Notes: a model not told the origin generated them from the letters alone. Shown: positions 1 to 12,135, numbered from the stretch's first letter. The stretch is DNA of 64,000 bases from Gaertneriomyces semiglobifer (GCA_025558075.1 JAHLKF010000018.1:343960-407959); one strand, 5' to 3'. Program-made: numbers and translations.

Positions 1-2434
1 GAGTTCTCCAAAACACAGGATGTGCGCTCCTGCTCGTTCGTCTCGGGTGGGTGGGCGCGTTGTGCAAAAGCGGGATCTGGGGCCAGATATGCTAGTGTCC
101 TGCACTTTTAGAACGCGCACCCTAATCCAGATTTTCGGGCCTGTTCTCATCTCTTGCAGATTCGCTTGGATCCCATGGAAATTACATTAAAGATGCGGAC
201 GGTAGGCTCACCCGATCGTGATCGCTTGCGCGACTCCTGGCAAGCAATGTACTTATGGTCGCCATGTCTTTTTCCCAAACGCGAAACAGGGAACATGCTC
301 CTGGACCTTTTTTGCCAGGTGTCCAGGTAATAGACTCTTCTCCACCAATGCATCGGTGGTTTTTCAATCTCATCAACATGTCGGCACGCGCCGCAAAACA
401 GTCTTCCGCTGGGGTACAACAATCCCGTGCTTCTTAAAGCTGCCAGCGATCCGCGATGTATCGATGCTATAGCAAACCGGCCAGGCAAGTGATGCGCGAA
501 GAGGCATCGCGGCCTCCAAGGCAGCCTTTCTGATGCGTTACCACCAAAATTAGCCCTAGGTCTCTTTCCGACTATGAACTGGATTGATGATATCAAGGCC
601 ATGGTCCAGTCCGCGGCTCCAAAAGGACTGGATCATTGTTTCACATCCATGTGCGTTCGTGCTTATCTGGCGGCGCCCGTGTCGAACGCGTCAACGTCTA
701 ACAAGCGATCGATTTGCTCTGTATTCCTGGTATACAGGTGCGGCAGTTGTGCCAACGAAAACGCTATCAAGACCGCGTTCATGTGGTACCGCAATCGTCA
801 ACGCACGGGTTCTGGCGTGGTCGATTTCACCGAGGAGGACCTCACATCATGCTTGCAGAATTCCGCTCCTGGAAGTCCTGATATCGGGGTGAGCAGCCAC
901 GTCGTTGACTTTGTAGCCTCCTCCAGACGCTGACTTCTACATCGCATAATCTGCTAGGTCCTCTCTTTCCGGAATGGATTCCATGGACGTCTTATGGGCA
1001 CGCTTTCGATGACGCGTACTAAGGTGAGTGCATTCGTTTGTGCGAAAAAGGGCCTTTTTTTGTTTTCCCATGCATTTTCTCACCAAAAACTCCTCTTTTT
1101 AGCCAATTCACAAGGTGACTAGCATGAGACCTCGCTCGTTTATCATTGTTGGGTCCATTTTCTTACCGTCAACACCCGATTTTAACCAAAAAATAGTTGG
1201 ATATTCCAGCGTTCAAATGGCCACAGGCGGATTTTCCCAAGCTGCGTTATCCTCTGGAAGAGCACGTACGAGAAAATGCCGCCGAGGAACGCCGATGCTT
1301 GGCGCAGGTCGAGGATCTCATCGCCCGCGGGCAAAAACGCAAGGAGAGCGGTGGGGATGCCGTCGAGATTGCAGCAGTCATTGTTGAGCCCATACAAGGA
1401 GAAGGCGGTGACAACCATGCCACGCCAAGGTTTTTCCAGGGTTTGCGGGACATCACTAAGCGATACGGTGTTGCGATGGTAGTGGATGAAGTGCAAACTG
1501 GCGTTGGAGCGTCAGGAAAGGTGGGAATTCCCTCTGCGGCTTTTGGCTCAGGATCCACCTTTGGCGCATGGGACTTTCCTCCACTGCACCGTTCAAGTGT
1601 ATTGATCAACTCATCTGCAGTTTTGGGCGCACGAGCACTGGAATCTATCTGAGGCACCAGACTTTGTCACTTTCTCAAAGAAGATGCAAGCCTCCGGGTT
1701 TTACTTTTCAAAGGAAATGCGGCCTTCACAGCCTTTCAGAAATTTCGGTGAGTCCAATTCTTGATTACCTCTGTGCCTTCCTCTGTCCAGTCTCGTTAAC
1801 GCGTCCGCATGATGAAAGGTACCTGGATGGGCGACTACGTCCGGTGAGACTTTCTCACGCTTGACTGATCTTATCGTGGTTGGCTAACGTGTTCCCTGTT
1901 TATCCTCCACCGTAAGACTGATGCAAGCCAAACACATCATTGAAGAGATCCGCTCGAACGACCTCCTCGACCTGGTGGAGGATACGGGCAACTACATCAT
2001 GGAAAACTTGACCGAGATCGCGGCTACCGGCCGCGGAGCTGCACTAAAAGACATTCGCGGTGTGGGATCGTTCATCGCGTTCGATCTGCCTAACCAGCAG
2101 GCGCGGGATGCTTTGGTGACCAAGATGCGCAACTACGGTGTTAACGTCGGAGGGTAAGCACCATATTCGATTTTCCCATGGAAATCTTGTAAAGCATGTA
2201 TTGCCTCTTGCTGACCTCTGCGGTTCTCGTGCCCATTCTTCTTCTTTCGCTTTAGGTGCGGAGAGCGAGCGGTAAGTCAACTGTTTTTGGAGGATGCCTC
2301 GGGTGCCGATTCGTTTAGCACACAACGCTTACTCCTTTTCGAACCCTTTGCAGATTCGCCTTCGCCCGATGCTGGTGCTCGCACAACAGCATGCCGATAT
2401 CTTCTTGGACACCATCGAAGCGGCACTGGACTAG
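1..2434 (+). CDS. UGA1: 4-aminobutyrate aminotransferase (GABA-T), 5' partial
   Basis: Class-III PLP-dependent aminotransferase that moves the amino group of GABA to 2-oxoglutarate (GABA shunt); cytosolic or mitochondrial. Exons I can join in phase: <1..46, 160..201, 290..326, 402..484, 554..650, 738..888, 958..1023, 1103..1114, 1197..1520, 1621..1747, 1819..1843, 1917..2153, 2256..2271, 2354..2434 (447 residues visible). Family blocks appear in order: [47 protein letters not shown], then FWAHEHW and TFSKK, whose lysine is the PLP Schiff-base residue, and finally CGERAIRLRP. The N-terminus lies upstream of the window. The gene is very fragmented, with exons of 12, 16 and 25 nt, and intron 485-553 starts with GC instead of GT. 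No frameshift is needed once the introns are removed. Very sure of the family; UGA1 is assigned by similarity to the fungal enzyme. Confidence 0.9.
485..553 (+). other. GC-AG intron in the GABA-T gene
   Basis: The donor reads GCAAGT and the acceptor TTAG. Removing these 69 nt joins NRP to ALG in the conserved NRPALG block in the right phase, and no GT donor near the junction does the same. GC-AG introns are a known minor class spliced by the normal spliceosome. Confidence 0.7.
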
Positions 2435-2959
2435 ATTATGGTAGCGACTGCAAACTGCTCTGGAACAGAGCTTTGGAAATTGTTTTTACACAGATAGATA
2501 GACAGATAGATTAGAAGGTTGTGGCCGAGGGGATATAGCTTGTGTGTTATTTTAATAGTTTGGGCCACTTCTTGTTGTAGCTGAATTTAATGGAATGGTT
2601 GCGTGCATTGCACACCCTTGAACAGATTTGCACTTGCTGAATTAGCACTAACAACTAAACCGTGAAAATCTTTGGATTCGGGCACCATGTCCTAATTCAG
2701 AAGCCATCTTATACTTCGGCTCTGGCGTTTGATTGCGTATGAATAATTGCATGCTCATATTGATTGATATGTGTACATTTCCAGCGGCGTTACGCCGAAT
2801 AATATAAGGTAGGCGAAACTCTAGTCTACTCTAGTCTAAAACCTCTATACGTTAATCATTTAACTCTCCGATCTCCGATTTCCCACCACTACGAAAATGA
2901 TACCTCTAAAGCTAATGGTCAGGTTTTCCCAAGAGATCTTTTAATTCACAACAAAGCGT
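2435..2959. other. intergenic, convergent 3' regions
   Basis: Gap between the stops of the GABA-T gene (+) and the ABC transporter (-). It holds a short GATA-type microsatellite at about 2491-2511 and a CTCTAGTCTA direct duplication near 2820. AT-rich; I see no coding exon. Confidence 0.5.
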
Positions 2960-5900
2960 TTAGGCATCAGCCATCAAGCCCGCGAAAGCTCCACCGGTTT
3001 CCTTCACCAGCACGGCAGGGTCTCCCTCGTCCACAATACGGCCGTGGTCCAGCACCACGACTCGTGGGAATGCCATCGCGGCGGTCTGACGGTGCACCAC
3101 GGCCAGGACAGTGACGCCGTTGAAAGCCGGATGGGTGTGCAAGAGGCGGTTGATGAGCTCGTCGGTTTCGCGGTCCATGCCTGCAGTGGCCTCATCCATG
3201 ACCAGCAGGCGAGGCTTTGCGAGCATCGCCCGCGCGAGACAGAACAGTTGGCGCTGCCCGTAGGAGAGGTTGGACCCGTTGTCGGTAATTAAGGTGTCGA
3301 GCCCTTCCGGGAGCGTGGCGATGAAGTCCTCTAGTGAGGGTTGGGCCAAGACGGTGCGAATTTCGTCATCGGAGTGCCGGCCGTGGATGTCCAGGTTGGC
3401 ACGGTATGTGCCGCTGAACAGGAAGGTGTCTGCAGAAAGAAAAACACAAAGCGGGATTGGCGAATTAGTTTCTCAATTCCTCTCAATGATTTATGTCCGT
3501 TCTGCCTGGCACAAGGGGCACCGACGCGCCAAAGGAGCTCCTCTTACCTTGAGGTATTAACCCAATTCTGCTCCGCAGCGTCTGCAATCCCACCGCCGCA
3601 ACGTCCTTTCCATCGACCATAATACAGCCGGCGTCCAGTTCCATCGGACGGAACAAGGTCCTGACGAGGGTACTCTTCCCACTCCCAGTTCTGCCCAAAA
3701 CAGCGACTTTCTCACCAGCTCCGACGCGGAGGGATACGCCGTCCAAAACCTTGACGTCGGGATTGGATGGATAGCTGAAGGAGACGTTATCAAACACCAC
3801 CTCGCCTTTTTGGATCCATTCGGATTCTGGAAGATCTGAAGGGAGAAGTTTGTGGCCTTCTTTGGGAGCTTTGGTGATGTAGTAGTCAAGACGTTCAACA
3901 GCGTTCAACTGAAATATAGGCATGGCGTTAAAATAAGGGCTGCGGGAACTTCAAATTGCCTCTTGATCGTCACGTACCTCCACTTGAAATTCGGTGACGC
4001 TGGTAACGAGCATCGTGACCGTCTGGATGATGACCAATCCTACAAACAGGAAGAATGTTAGAAAGTCCTGCCGTCGGGATTCGCCGATCTATCGCGGCCA
4101 GCTAACGCGTACCGTAGTTGAGGATCAAGCCCATGACAGCAGGCTCAAGGGCCTTGTAAACACCGAGCAAGGATAGCGCCAAAATAACAAAGGACGCCAA
4201 AAGCTAACAGGATGAGAAAAGAGAGACAGGCAAGGAAACCTTGAGTACGGGTGACATAGACGAGACATGCTGGCAATAACCTACGTCCATGCGAATCGCG
4301 ATCCATGACTCGGCGCTGACTTTGTGGTATTCGGGAAGCACAGCGTCGTCTGCGAGCCGATGGGCCCGCGAGACAAAGTGGTCGACTTTGCCGAACACCC
4401 GCGCGATGGAACTGCCCGTGAGAGACTCGCTGCAGAAGGCGTTCAGCGGAGACTGAGCCACGGCATCAAGGCGGCGGAACTGCACTGCCGGTCTAGAAAT
4501 CAAGCGATTTCAGCCGCGTGTCCGGACATTTGTATGTGCGATTGAAATAACTTACCGAAGATAAAAGCGGAAGACGAAAAAGTAGATGACAAACAAAGGA
4601 ACCAATGCGGCTATCAGCAGAACAACCTTGGTGAGTATAGAAGAGAAAAGCCAACACTCATATGCTCTCGCTTCTTACCTGCAATGATCGGCATTCTTTC
4701 AACTATTACGATAATGGCGCCGACGAGATTGAACGCAGTGACAACGGCTAGCGACAGCACCACCCAGAGCTTCATATCAATGCCATCGATGTCTTTAGAG
4801 AAGCGGTTGATCAATCGGCCAATCGGCTGTGTTTGAATCCAAGCAATCCGCGAGGAAAATACTCCATTGAGCGCGGAGTTGTGTAACAATTTGGCCGCCT
4901 TGTAGCAGCCGACGATAATGGCAGAATTGAGGAGCGCTGTCGGTTAATGAACGGGAACAGTGAGACCCGGAGCAGATGCACACGGTAAGGTTTCGTATAC
5001 ACGTACCTAGTCCGACTACTTGACCCGCTCCAAAAGCTCCAAACACACCGACTGTTTGGTTTGCTGATCTTTCTAAGACGTGCGATTCCCAGAAGGCTAG
5101 CCAATAGTTGGATCCAACAGAAGCGGCTTGGTGTAGCGCGGCAAAGATCAAGGCCACCACCACTAAGCGCAGCCTGAAAGCCCGAGCAAATGTGGCAAAT
5201 ACTTTGCCAGTGATTGCACCGGAGGCAATTTCCTCCTCAGCAAAGTATGTCGCGGCCTCTGCCGTGGTGGCAGCTGCCAACGGCGCTGCGTCTGGCGCTT
5301 TGTTGACGTCGGTGGTAGTGTCGTGCGCGTCGTCTGAGGTTTCCTTTTTGCGCATGGCAGCCAAGGTGTCTTGCAGACCATCCGAGTAGGCTCCGCTCTT
5401 GGCCAGTGCGTCAAAAGATCCGCGGTCTACGATGCGGCCTTCCTTCATAACAATGCACTCGTCTGCGGCAGAAAGCACCCTGTTATCATGCGTTACTAAC
5501 ACCCGCGTCTTGTCCTTCAGGTATCCGAGGATACATTCGTCCAAGATCTTTCTGCCGACCTGTGCGTCCAATGAGGCGATCACGTCGTCCAGCAGGTATA
5601 TGGCCGCGTCGGCGTAGAGCGCACGGGCTGACATCAAGGATAGTCAGTGAAGCAGCACAAGGAGTTGAGCAGGACCGTGCTGTACTTACCCAAACTCAAC
5701 CTGGCCTTTTGTCCGCCAGACAGATTAATGCCCTGCTCACCTACCAAAGTCTGGTCGTCATCCTTGAAAGATTTCAAGTCGTCCTCCAGCTGGCACACGC
5801 GCAAGATGGTGCGATACTTGTCAGCATCATAAGGCTCTCCAAAGAGAATGTTATCACGGATAGTGCCAGTTTCAACCCACGCTGGCTGTGAGCAGTATGC

Positions 5901-7865
5901 CACCTTGCCTCGCAACGCCACCTGGATGGTCAATTAGGATCAGTTCGAAACTGAGAAAACCGGCCGAAACTGCGCGCGAGATCCTTACCTTCCCTTCCGT
6001 CTTTGTCATGTTTCCGATTAACGCTTCCAAGAAGGAGCTTTTACCGCATCCAACGGGACCCACCACGGCGATCAAGGCGCCGCTTTTGATCTGAATGTTC
6101 AGGTCTTCCAGACGGAAAGCCGCCGGAGCTTGCTCCACGACAGCTTCTACGGATACCACTACAGCGTCCTTCTTATCGACCTCTTTTTCGTTCATAGTGT
6201 CGGAAGTGTCATCCTTGGGCTGCTCTTCCGTTTGATCTTCTGTAGGCGAGGCCTCGTCGGCCTCGGTCGGTTGCGCCGGATGTGTAAATGTAGCCGACTC
6301 AATCGCAATGGCCACGCCATCATAGGCCTTTTCATCGGTGAGTTGCTGCTGATCCGCCCTGCGTTCGGTGGCGCCAAGGAAAGCGCAAATGCGGCCAAAC
6401 GAGACAAATCCGCCCACCATGCCGCCGACTACACCGGCAATGGTGAACAGCGGCTCCATGAGGATACCAAAGAGAGCCAGGGCGGCAAAGATGATGTCCG
6501 GGGTCATGGGCTTGCCGCTACGGGCTCGATAGATGAAGGAGACGACGGGGAGGATAGTAGGTAGGAGTTGCGTCAGGGTCATGAACAGTAGACTGATAAA
6601 GTTAAATTTCTACAGGAATCGGAGACGCGATCCAGTAAACAGCTGCGGGCGCGGCAGCAAGGGGCATATGCAGAGAGCAGCAAACTTACCTTGATGACGG
6701 CAAGCTGCGCTTTTCGCCGCTCAAAGATCTTTGCGGTGAAAATGGTTTCCCACGCATTGAGCTTGATTGTTGTCAGCGAGTAAAAGGTCTGGCGAATGAG
6801 ATCTATTCTGCTGTCGTTGGCCGCAAGGAGTGCCGCCTGGGCCTGACTGTAGAAGAAAATGAGCACTCCCTGAAGGACCATGACGGCGAACATGACGCCG
6901 AAGCCGACCCACAAGGCCTCCTTCAGGAGGTTGTGGAGCAAGTAGAGAATGACGCAGAGCTGAATGGTGGTTGCCCAAGTATTGTTGAGGATCATAATGC
7001 TGTCGGCCACTGCACGCGCGTCAATGTTCACGAGGTTCATGATATAGCCATTGGAGTATAAGGTCTGGGAAAAAGCAGTGCCGAGTTCAGTCTCGCAAAG
7101 GACAGCAAGCAGAAGCAGCACAGAACCACAAAGGTACGCACCGATTTGTCGTGCTCGGTTACGCGAAAAGACTTTTTGTAAATGGCGTTGATGAGGATAA
7201 CACGGACGTTCATGCCTACGGTTCGGGTAGTGAGGAGATGGGAATGATAGAATAGGGAGCCTAGAACGTCGCAGGAAAACAGGAGGAACGCGAGCCCGAT
7301 GCCGCTCTTAATCCACAGACGCGAGTCGTCCACGTTGCTCATCATATGCAGAATGAGTTGCTGGATAAGAAGCGGCATGACAGTTTGTGCGGCAAAGGAG
7401 ACCGTAATGAAGACGGCGGACTTGGCCCTGTGCACGATTGGATTGTCCCGTAAGGAGAAGGAAGGGTCAGTCAATGAACTACATGTAACATCGCGCGAGT
7501 GCGACGCGACGCACGTACATCTGCCACTTGAAGCGGGTCCACAGGATGGCCCCGACCGACGGGACTGCAGCCGGTGACGTGCCCTCGTTGGTTTTATCAT
7601 CATCGACGACGGTCGGCCGCGAGGTCTCTTTGTCGTGCGCGTCCCAGAAGGGGACCAACACGTCGGCAAGCGCGCGTGACGAATGGGTCTCTGGCAGATG
7701 CAGCAAATCGTCGGCAACCAGCGGCTGCCGGTTGCCTCTGCGAATCAGCGGATTCAACCACCATACGGTCGCGAAAGCGAGCGGGTTGCTTTGGCTAATG
7801 CGCCGCGGGGAACTCTGCCCACCATAGGCCTTGGAGGCCCGTTCAGCGTCGTCCAAGCCGGCCAT
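2960..7865 (-). CDS. ABC transporter, ABCC/MRP subfamily (short form without TMD0)
   Basis: Multidrug-resistance-type exporter (TMD1-NBD1-TMD2-NBD2) of an organelle or plasma membrane; substrates probably organic anions or conjugates, by family. Thirteen exons join in phase: 7865..7519, 7427..7142, 7064..6690, 6609..5989, 5921..5690, 5627..5007, 4936..4710, 4626..4556, 4492..4285, 4203..4113, 4039..3978, 3908..3548, 3429..2960, giving 1323 residues. The N-terminus lacks TMD0, as in ABCC4/5-like short MRPs. NBD1: Walker A GPVGCGKS (about 520), signature LSGGQ (about 612), Walker B YLLDD, where Asp replaces the catalytic Glu as is usual in ABCC. NBD2: Walker A GRTGSGKS (about 1119), LSYGQ, Walker B VMDEATAGMD with the catalytic Glu. 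Between the start of NBD1 and its Walker A is an extra acidic stretch of about 50 residues. For exon 7 the donor at 4709 was chosen over a GTAAG at 4678 because only the former keeps phase with the next membrane helix. Confidence 0.9.
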
Positions 7866-8271
7866 TGTATGTACAGCGCGGGACACGGCGCAGACAGTTT
7901 GGACGCCTGTAGGATTAAATGCGAGCTGCGAGCGGATGGTATCAATATCATGATCATTTTGGCGCACAACAAAAAAGCAAAAAAATAAAAACATGGATCT
8001 GAAGAGCGGACGCTGCGGACCGGAGCTCGTCGCCGTTGCGCGCGCGGCTGCGGGACGTCAAAGTGCTGTGCCACTGCGCGGTGTATGCTTATGTCAGCAC
8101 ATATCGATAGAGCCTTGTTGTGCGTCACAAGCTCCGCTATTTTGCCTCGTCTCGTCCTCATCTCCGCGGGAGGTAAGCATCAGGGACAAAAGACAATTGA
8201 CAGTTGAACAGACAGGGCAATCTTTTTAGGGCATTGATGGTAAATCCTTCCGCTAACGATACTTTTAGTAC
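7866..8271. other. divergent promoter region
   Basis: Lies between the ATG of the ABC transporter (-) and the first coding exon I accept for the gene at 8272 (+). Two good 5' splice sites (GTAAGC at 8171 on +, GTAAGT elsewhere) suggest untranslated exons for the rightward gene. No convincing protein. Confidence 0.35.
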
Positions 8272-10238
8272 ATGTTCCAAGAAGGTGATGTCGGGGAAAA
8301 GCTGCGTGCTTTAGCCAGTCACCTGGGCGTCATCTACATAGAATCTCAAGCTGGATGTTTACCTGTAAGTTTATGTTGCTGTGGACTCGCACGTAGTGAT
8401 TTCCTAAAGTTCATACCGGCCCATATATTTTAGTGCCAGGCGTGGTGTATTGCTTGTCAAACGGTCACAATTCGAAAACTCTGCCTTGGAGGTGTTCGGA
8501 GCCGATTTTTTACAAGCGTTTGCCACCCACGTTGAGGGCCGTTTACCTGTGACCAGCAGCACCGTAGACGATGAATTCCAAAGCTGTATTCGCAAGTTGC
8601 GCAAGGTATGCTGCCTGAGTGTCATGTTGGCCTCTCTTTGCTCTGTGCTCCCATCTCTTACCTCTGCTCCCTTGACGTGCAATTGATCAGAGGTTCCTTA
8701 ATAGGGAATTGACCCGCAGGGCTTTGAAAATGTCATGGCACTGCGATGTGCTCTGCGAACAACCGCCGGGTCACCGCCAAATACCTTTGTCTCGCATGTA
8801 AATGCGCTGGACATCTTGCCGCCGCCGACTCGTGTAATCTCACTGTTGGACCATGACAATAACAGCGTCGCTCAAATGTGTCTCGTTAACAATTCATTCA
8901 GATTGGTAATTCCAACTCTGATGAGCCAGCTGTCATGGTCCAAGAGTGAGATCACAGTTTAACGTCCGCGTATGCGCTGCAGCGTAGCCCCGGCTGCTGT
9001 AAATCCTCATTTTCGACGGTGATGCTGACACCGACACTGTCCACATCGACCCAGACTTCGCGTTGAAGCCGTTTGACGTACCTTGGCTCTTGCGTGAGAC
9101 GGACATCACCGAGCAGTTCACCAAATATACCTCAAAAACGCTGGATACCATACGGGTCCCGCCTGGTGCAGGGTGTCGCCTGGAAACCCACAGCAATGAG
9201 ATACTGTCGCTTGCGTCGATCTTGGCGTTGAGGGAGGAGCAGCACTCCGCTGCGCAGGTTGAGGCCTTTGGTTTGCGGACTCTTGCCCAATTGTTGGAAG
9301 ACGAGAAGGAGCTCGGGCTTCCAGAACTGTCTGCTGAAGAAACCTCCGCCATCAAAGCATTTGTACGGCAGTTGCGCGACTTCTTTGAAGACAATGAGCT
9401 GTCACTTACCGGCAGTGTCCTTGAGGAGCAAGTGTTCAGAATGAAGGTGTCCCAGGGAGTCATGCGATGTGCGTTCAATGATGACGCTGAGGGTGCTGTT
9501 TCGGTATTCTTCCACAGGCTCGCAGGCATTCTCGCCTCGTGGGTCGAGACGCTTCCGAAGCACAAACTGACTCCGGCGCAAGGCGAGTTGGAGGCGATGG
9601 AGAGCGTATCGTGGGCGAAGAGACTCTTCAGCTTTCCGAGCGCTTACATGATCGAGTGGTCAAACACCCTGCGAGGCGCCAATTCAAATGGGGCTGCTGG
9701 CTTGAGCACGTCCAAGCGCCCCGATGGAGAGGGGTCTTACATCAAACAAAGGTGTCGTGTTCAAATCGGCAGCACCTTTGAAGTGAAGCCCGAATCAGAG
9801 TCCGACAATCTGTTCCTTTTGAACTTGGACTGTGTGAGACTGGGTCTCTTCGGGCGACGTGCTATCGACACTGGCTGTGAAAAGGGCTTTATGTTGAACC
9901 ATGTATCATTCCAATCGATTGGACCGTTGCTCATCATTTTCAACATGAGGCGACATCCCTCCGGGATATATCCCATGATAGAACTTGGATGGTTTAAGAC
10001 TCCGAGCAGTTTGGAAGAGATCGTCGGCTTCCTGCGCCTCGATAAGATCCTCCTCCTCTTTCGCACCTATAAAATGAAGCTGAGCCAAGCTGAAACGGGC
10101 TCAAATAGTATTCTAGATGGAAATGGTTGTGCTATGTCAATTGCCGATCGACGACCCTCGATCGCTACACCTGCACTCAAAAGGATCATTGATCACAGCA
10201 AAGACCGGCGTCGAGAATGCAACATCCGCTATCGCTGA
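8272..10238 (+). CDS. unrecognised protein with PD-(D/E)XK-like C-terminal motif; exon structure unresolved, possibly decayed
   Basis: I do not recognise this family. Coding-like blocks: 8272-8364 (ATG, MFQEGDVGEKL, GTAAGT donor), about 8434-8605, about 8720-8906, and a long open frame 9001-10238 (412 codons) that starts in IFDGDADTD and LKPFDVPWLL. In the last block, around residues 220-250 of that frame, SKRPDG is followed some 16 residues later by FEVKP. This spacing matches the PD...(D/E)XK metal-binding core of restriction-endonuclease-fold proteins. After it come the charged or hydrophobic blocks LFGRRAIDTGCEKG, SGIYPM and SSLEEIVGFL. The phases between blocks 1/2 and 3/4 do not join cleanly: there is a stop at 8998-9000 and no usable acceptor after it. 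The 5' half may therefore be frameshifted, or the model may be wrong. The nuclease reading is inference from motif spacing. Effector-like nuclease families of chytrids and oomycetes are one possible relation. Confidence 0.5.
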
Positions 10239-11610
10239 GGTCTTGGTTAATGTCCATGTGTATATATGTAGCATAATTGTCAGACTCGTGCGCGGGTCGC
10301 AAAACATTAACAACTCGCAACAGCAACTGCATATTCTTTTGTTGCAACTGCATATTCTTTGTATTTCTGGATCCGTCAAGCGAGTTTAACCTTAAACGTC
10401 CCGACGCCACGTGGCTGACGAGTTATTCCAACACAGAATGCGATGTTAAGAACAACTTCTAGATATATGTGTACTTGATCTGTGACGAAAACCGGCCAAG
10501 TTCCCGTCACGATCTACGATGTTTATATATCTACCCGGGCTATCACCTAAGCCCACCATATCCGAATTCTGCGGGCTTTGAGACATGTTATGGCCTGGCA
10601 GGTTCATTATATACCACAGCGGGACGGGGTTCGTCGATTATGTGGATATCGTCGCCAATACCCCTGTCCATGTCTGGACAACGTCGGCTAGCACTTGCGG
10701 CAGAGACGGCTGTGGCGCTTTAGTAAGCTGCTCCTCCGCTTCGTCCCCTTTGAAACCTTTTCCAGTTCTTGAACGACAAGGGTGGTTGCCGCCATTTCGG
10801 TCGCCAGGTGCTTTTGCTTCTCCAGCAGTGTTTTTTTCATGTATGGCCCAGTACAGTCGGAAATCGATGCAGTCGAAATCGTACTTCTGGATCATGTCCA
10901 CGTTCTTCTTGCTAGCCTTCTTGTGCTTGCTACTCATTCGGACATCGGTGTTTGGCTAGCTCGCAACCCCAGAGTGTTACAGGGGATCTGATGAACGCAT
11001 CCTTCATATGTGTATTCGTACAAGTCTACAGATGGAGCGCTCAGCGCCTGACATCGAAAAACTATACCCACGATATATATATGCATGGGACAGGTACTGG
11101 TAGGGGTGCTGGGCTCGTAGTCTAAGCAAGCCAAAGAGCCTATGTCGAACTTTTATGTTCATCATTGGAAAACTGTGTCATTTCACATGGATGCATATTA
11201 CACGTACAGGGTAGTGCGGTGATCCAAAAAGCGCATTAATTCATGTGTGTACGGACTCCAGCAGCGTTCTCAGACAGCGCAGCTTCTCGATCTCCGCTTA
11301 CATACTGCTGCCGACGTACCGCTTAGCGATCCGATAAGCGCATTCATTCACGAATTCCAATGTCCTGAGAGATTTATTTTATTTCGAATGCTCATCTAAT
11401 ACAATGCGTACTGTTGCTGCCGCAAATCCTTACTTGCTGGTATGAGGATAAGTGGTACTTCACCAGTTATCGCGCCATATTAGGCTTGTGAACAACAGCA
11501 GCAGCTTAATTACCCATACAACTGCTGATCACCGTGGTCGCAAGACTTCGGCACACAACCGAACTGCATGACAAAGGGCTGCCACCTCCCCGCTCCAATC
11601 CAAGAAACGA

Positions 11611-11721
11611 CTCGCAAAGCCATCATCCTCTGAACTCGCAAAGCACAGAAGACTGTCTTTTGGATTGTATTGAGCGGTGGGATGACCCGCAAAGCCTTAA
11701 CTGCCACCGAACCCGCAAAGC
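11611..11721 (+). repeat. four copies of (C/T)CGCAAAGC
   Basis: The decamer C(T/C)CGCAAAGC occurs at 11611, 11635, 11686 and 11712, spaced 24, 51 and 26 nt apart (roughly multiples of 25). The bases between copies are not conserved. It could be a decayed tandem repeat or a cluster of protein-binding sites; I cannot tell which. Confidence 0.4.
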
Positions 11722-12028
11722 ACGGCGCAGCCCCAGGAGTTTGGCAGCTCATGCCAACAGTACCGTTCGTGCATGCATTGCCTTCGATAAGTAGTTAAGC
11801 CTGAAAAGAGTGCAGATCATAGCTGCTTAGTTTTGTCAAATGATACAGCAACTAGACTTGCTGCACTTACGTATTCATTCTTGAATAAACCTCTACGCAT
11901 CTCCACCTCTACAGTGTAAATCTTGAGCCCACAGTACAAAGTGCGACATGCAGAGAGAGAAGTGATAATCAGTGTATAGCCAGACAAAATACTAAGGAAG
12001 AGACGCCACGACACCCAGCCATAGAGTA

Positions 12029-12135
12029 GGAGACCTCAGACAGCCCCCCTTTGCAGGCGACACGGCTCCCCTCGATCATCTTGTTCACCCAGTCTCACTC
12101 GTAGGGAGACTGAGCGCCATACCCCCATGCGAGTA
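12029..12135 (+). repeat. direct repeat, copy 1 (pairs with 12255-12365)
   Basis: Begins GGAGACCTCAGACAGCCCCC and ends ACCCCCATGCGAGTA; the same boundaries occur at 12255-12365. Inside is a small inverted repeat, CAGTCTC and GAGACTG, around a 9-nt loop. The copies differ by scattered substitutions and by the length of a T tract, so the duplication is not recent. Confidence 0.75.

Noticed and set aside
1521..1657. Frame break after GVGASGK in GABA-T suggesting a pseudogene
   Set aside because: Intron 1521-1620 removes it and restores FWAHEHW and the PLP lysine.
4679..4936. GTAAG at 4678 as donor of ABC transporter exon 7
   Set aside because: It would shift the next membrane helix out of frame; the GTAATA donor at 4709 keeps both phase and hydrophobicity.
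10469..10959. Rightward frames in the gene-poor interval
   Set aside because: Mutually overlapping, no start context, no recognisable motif.
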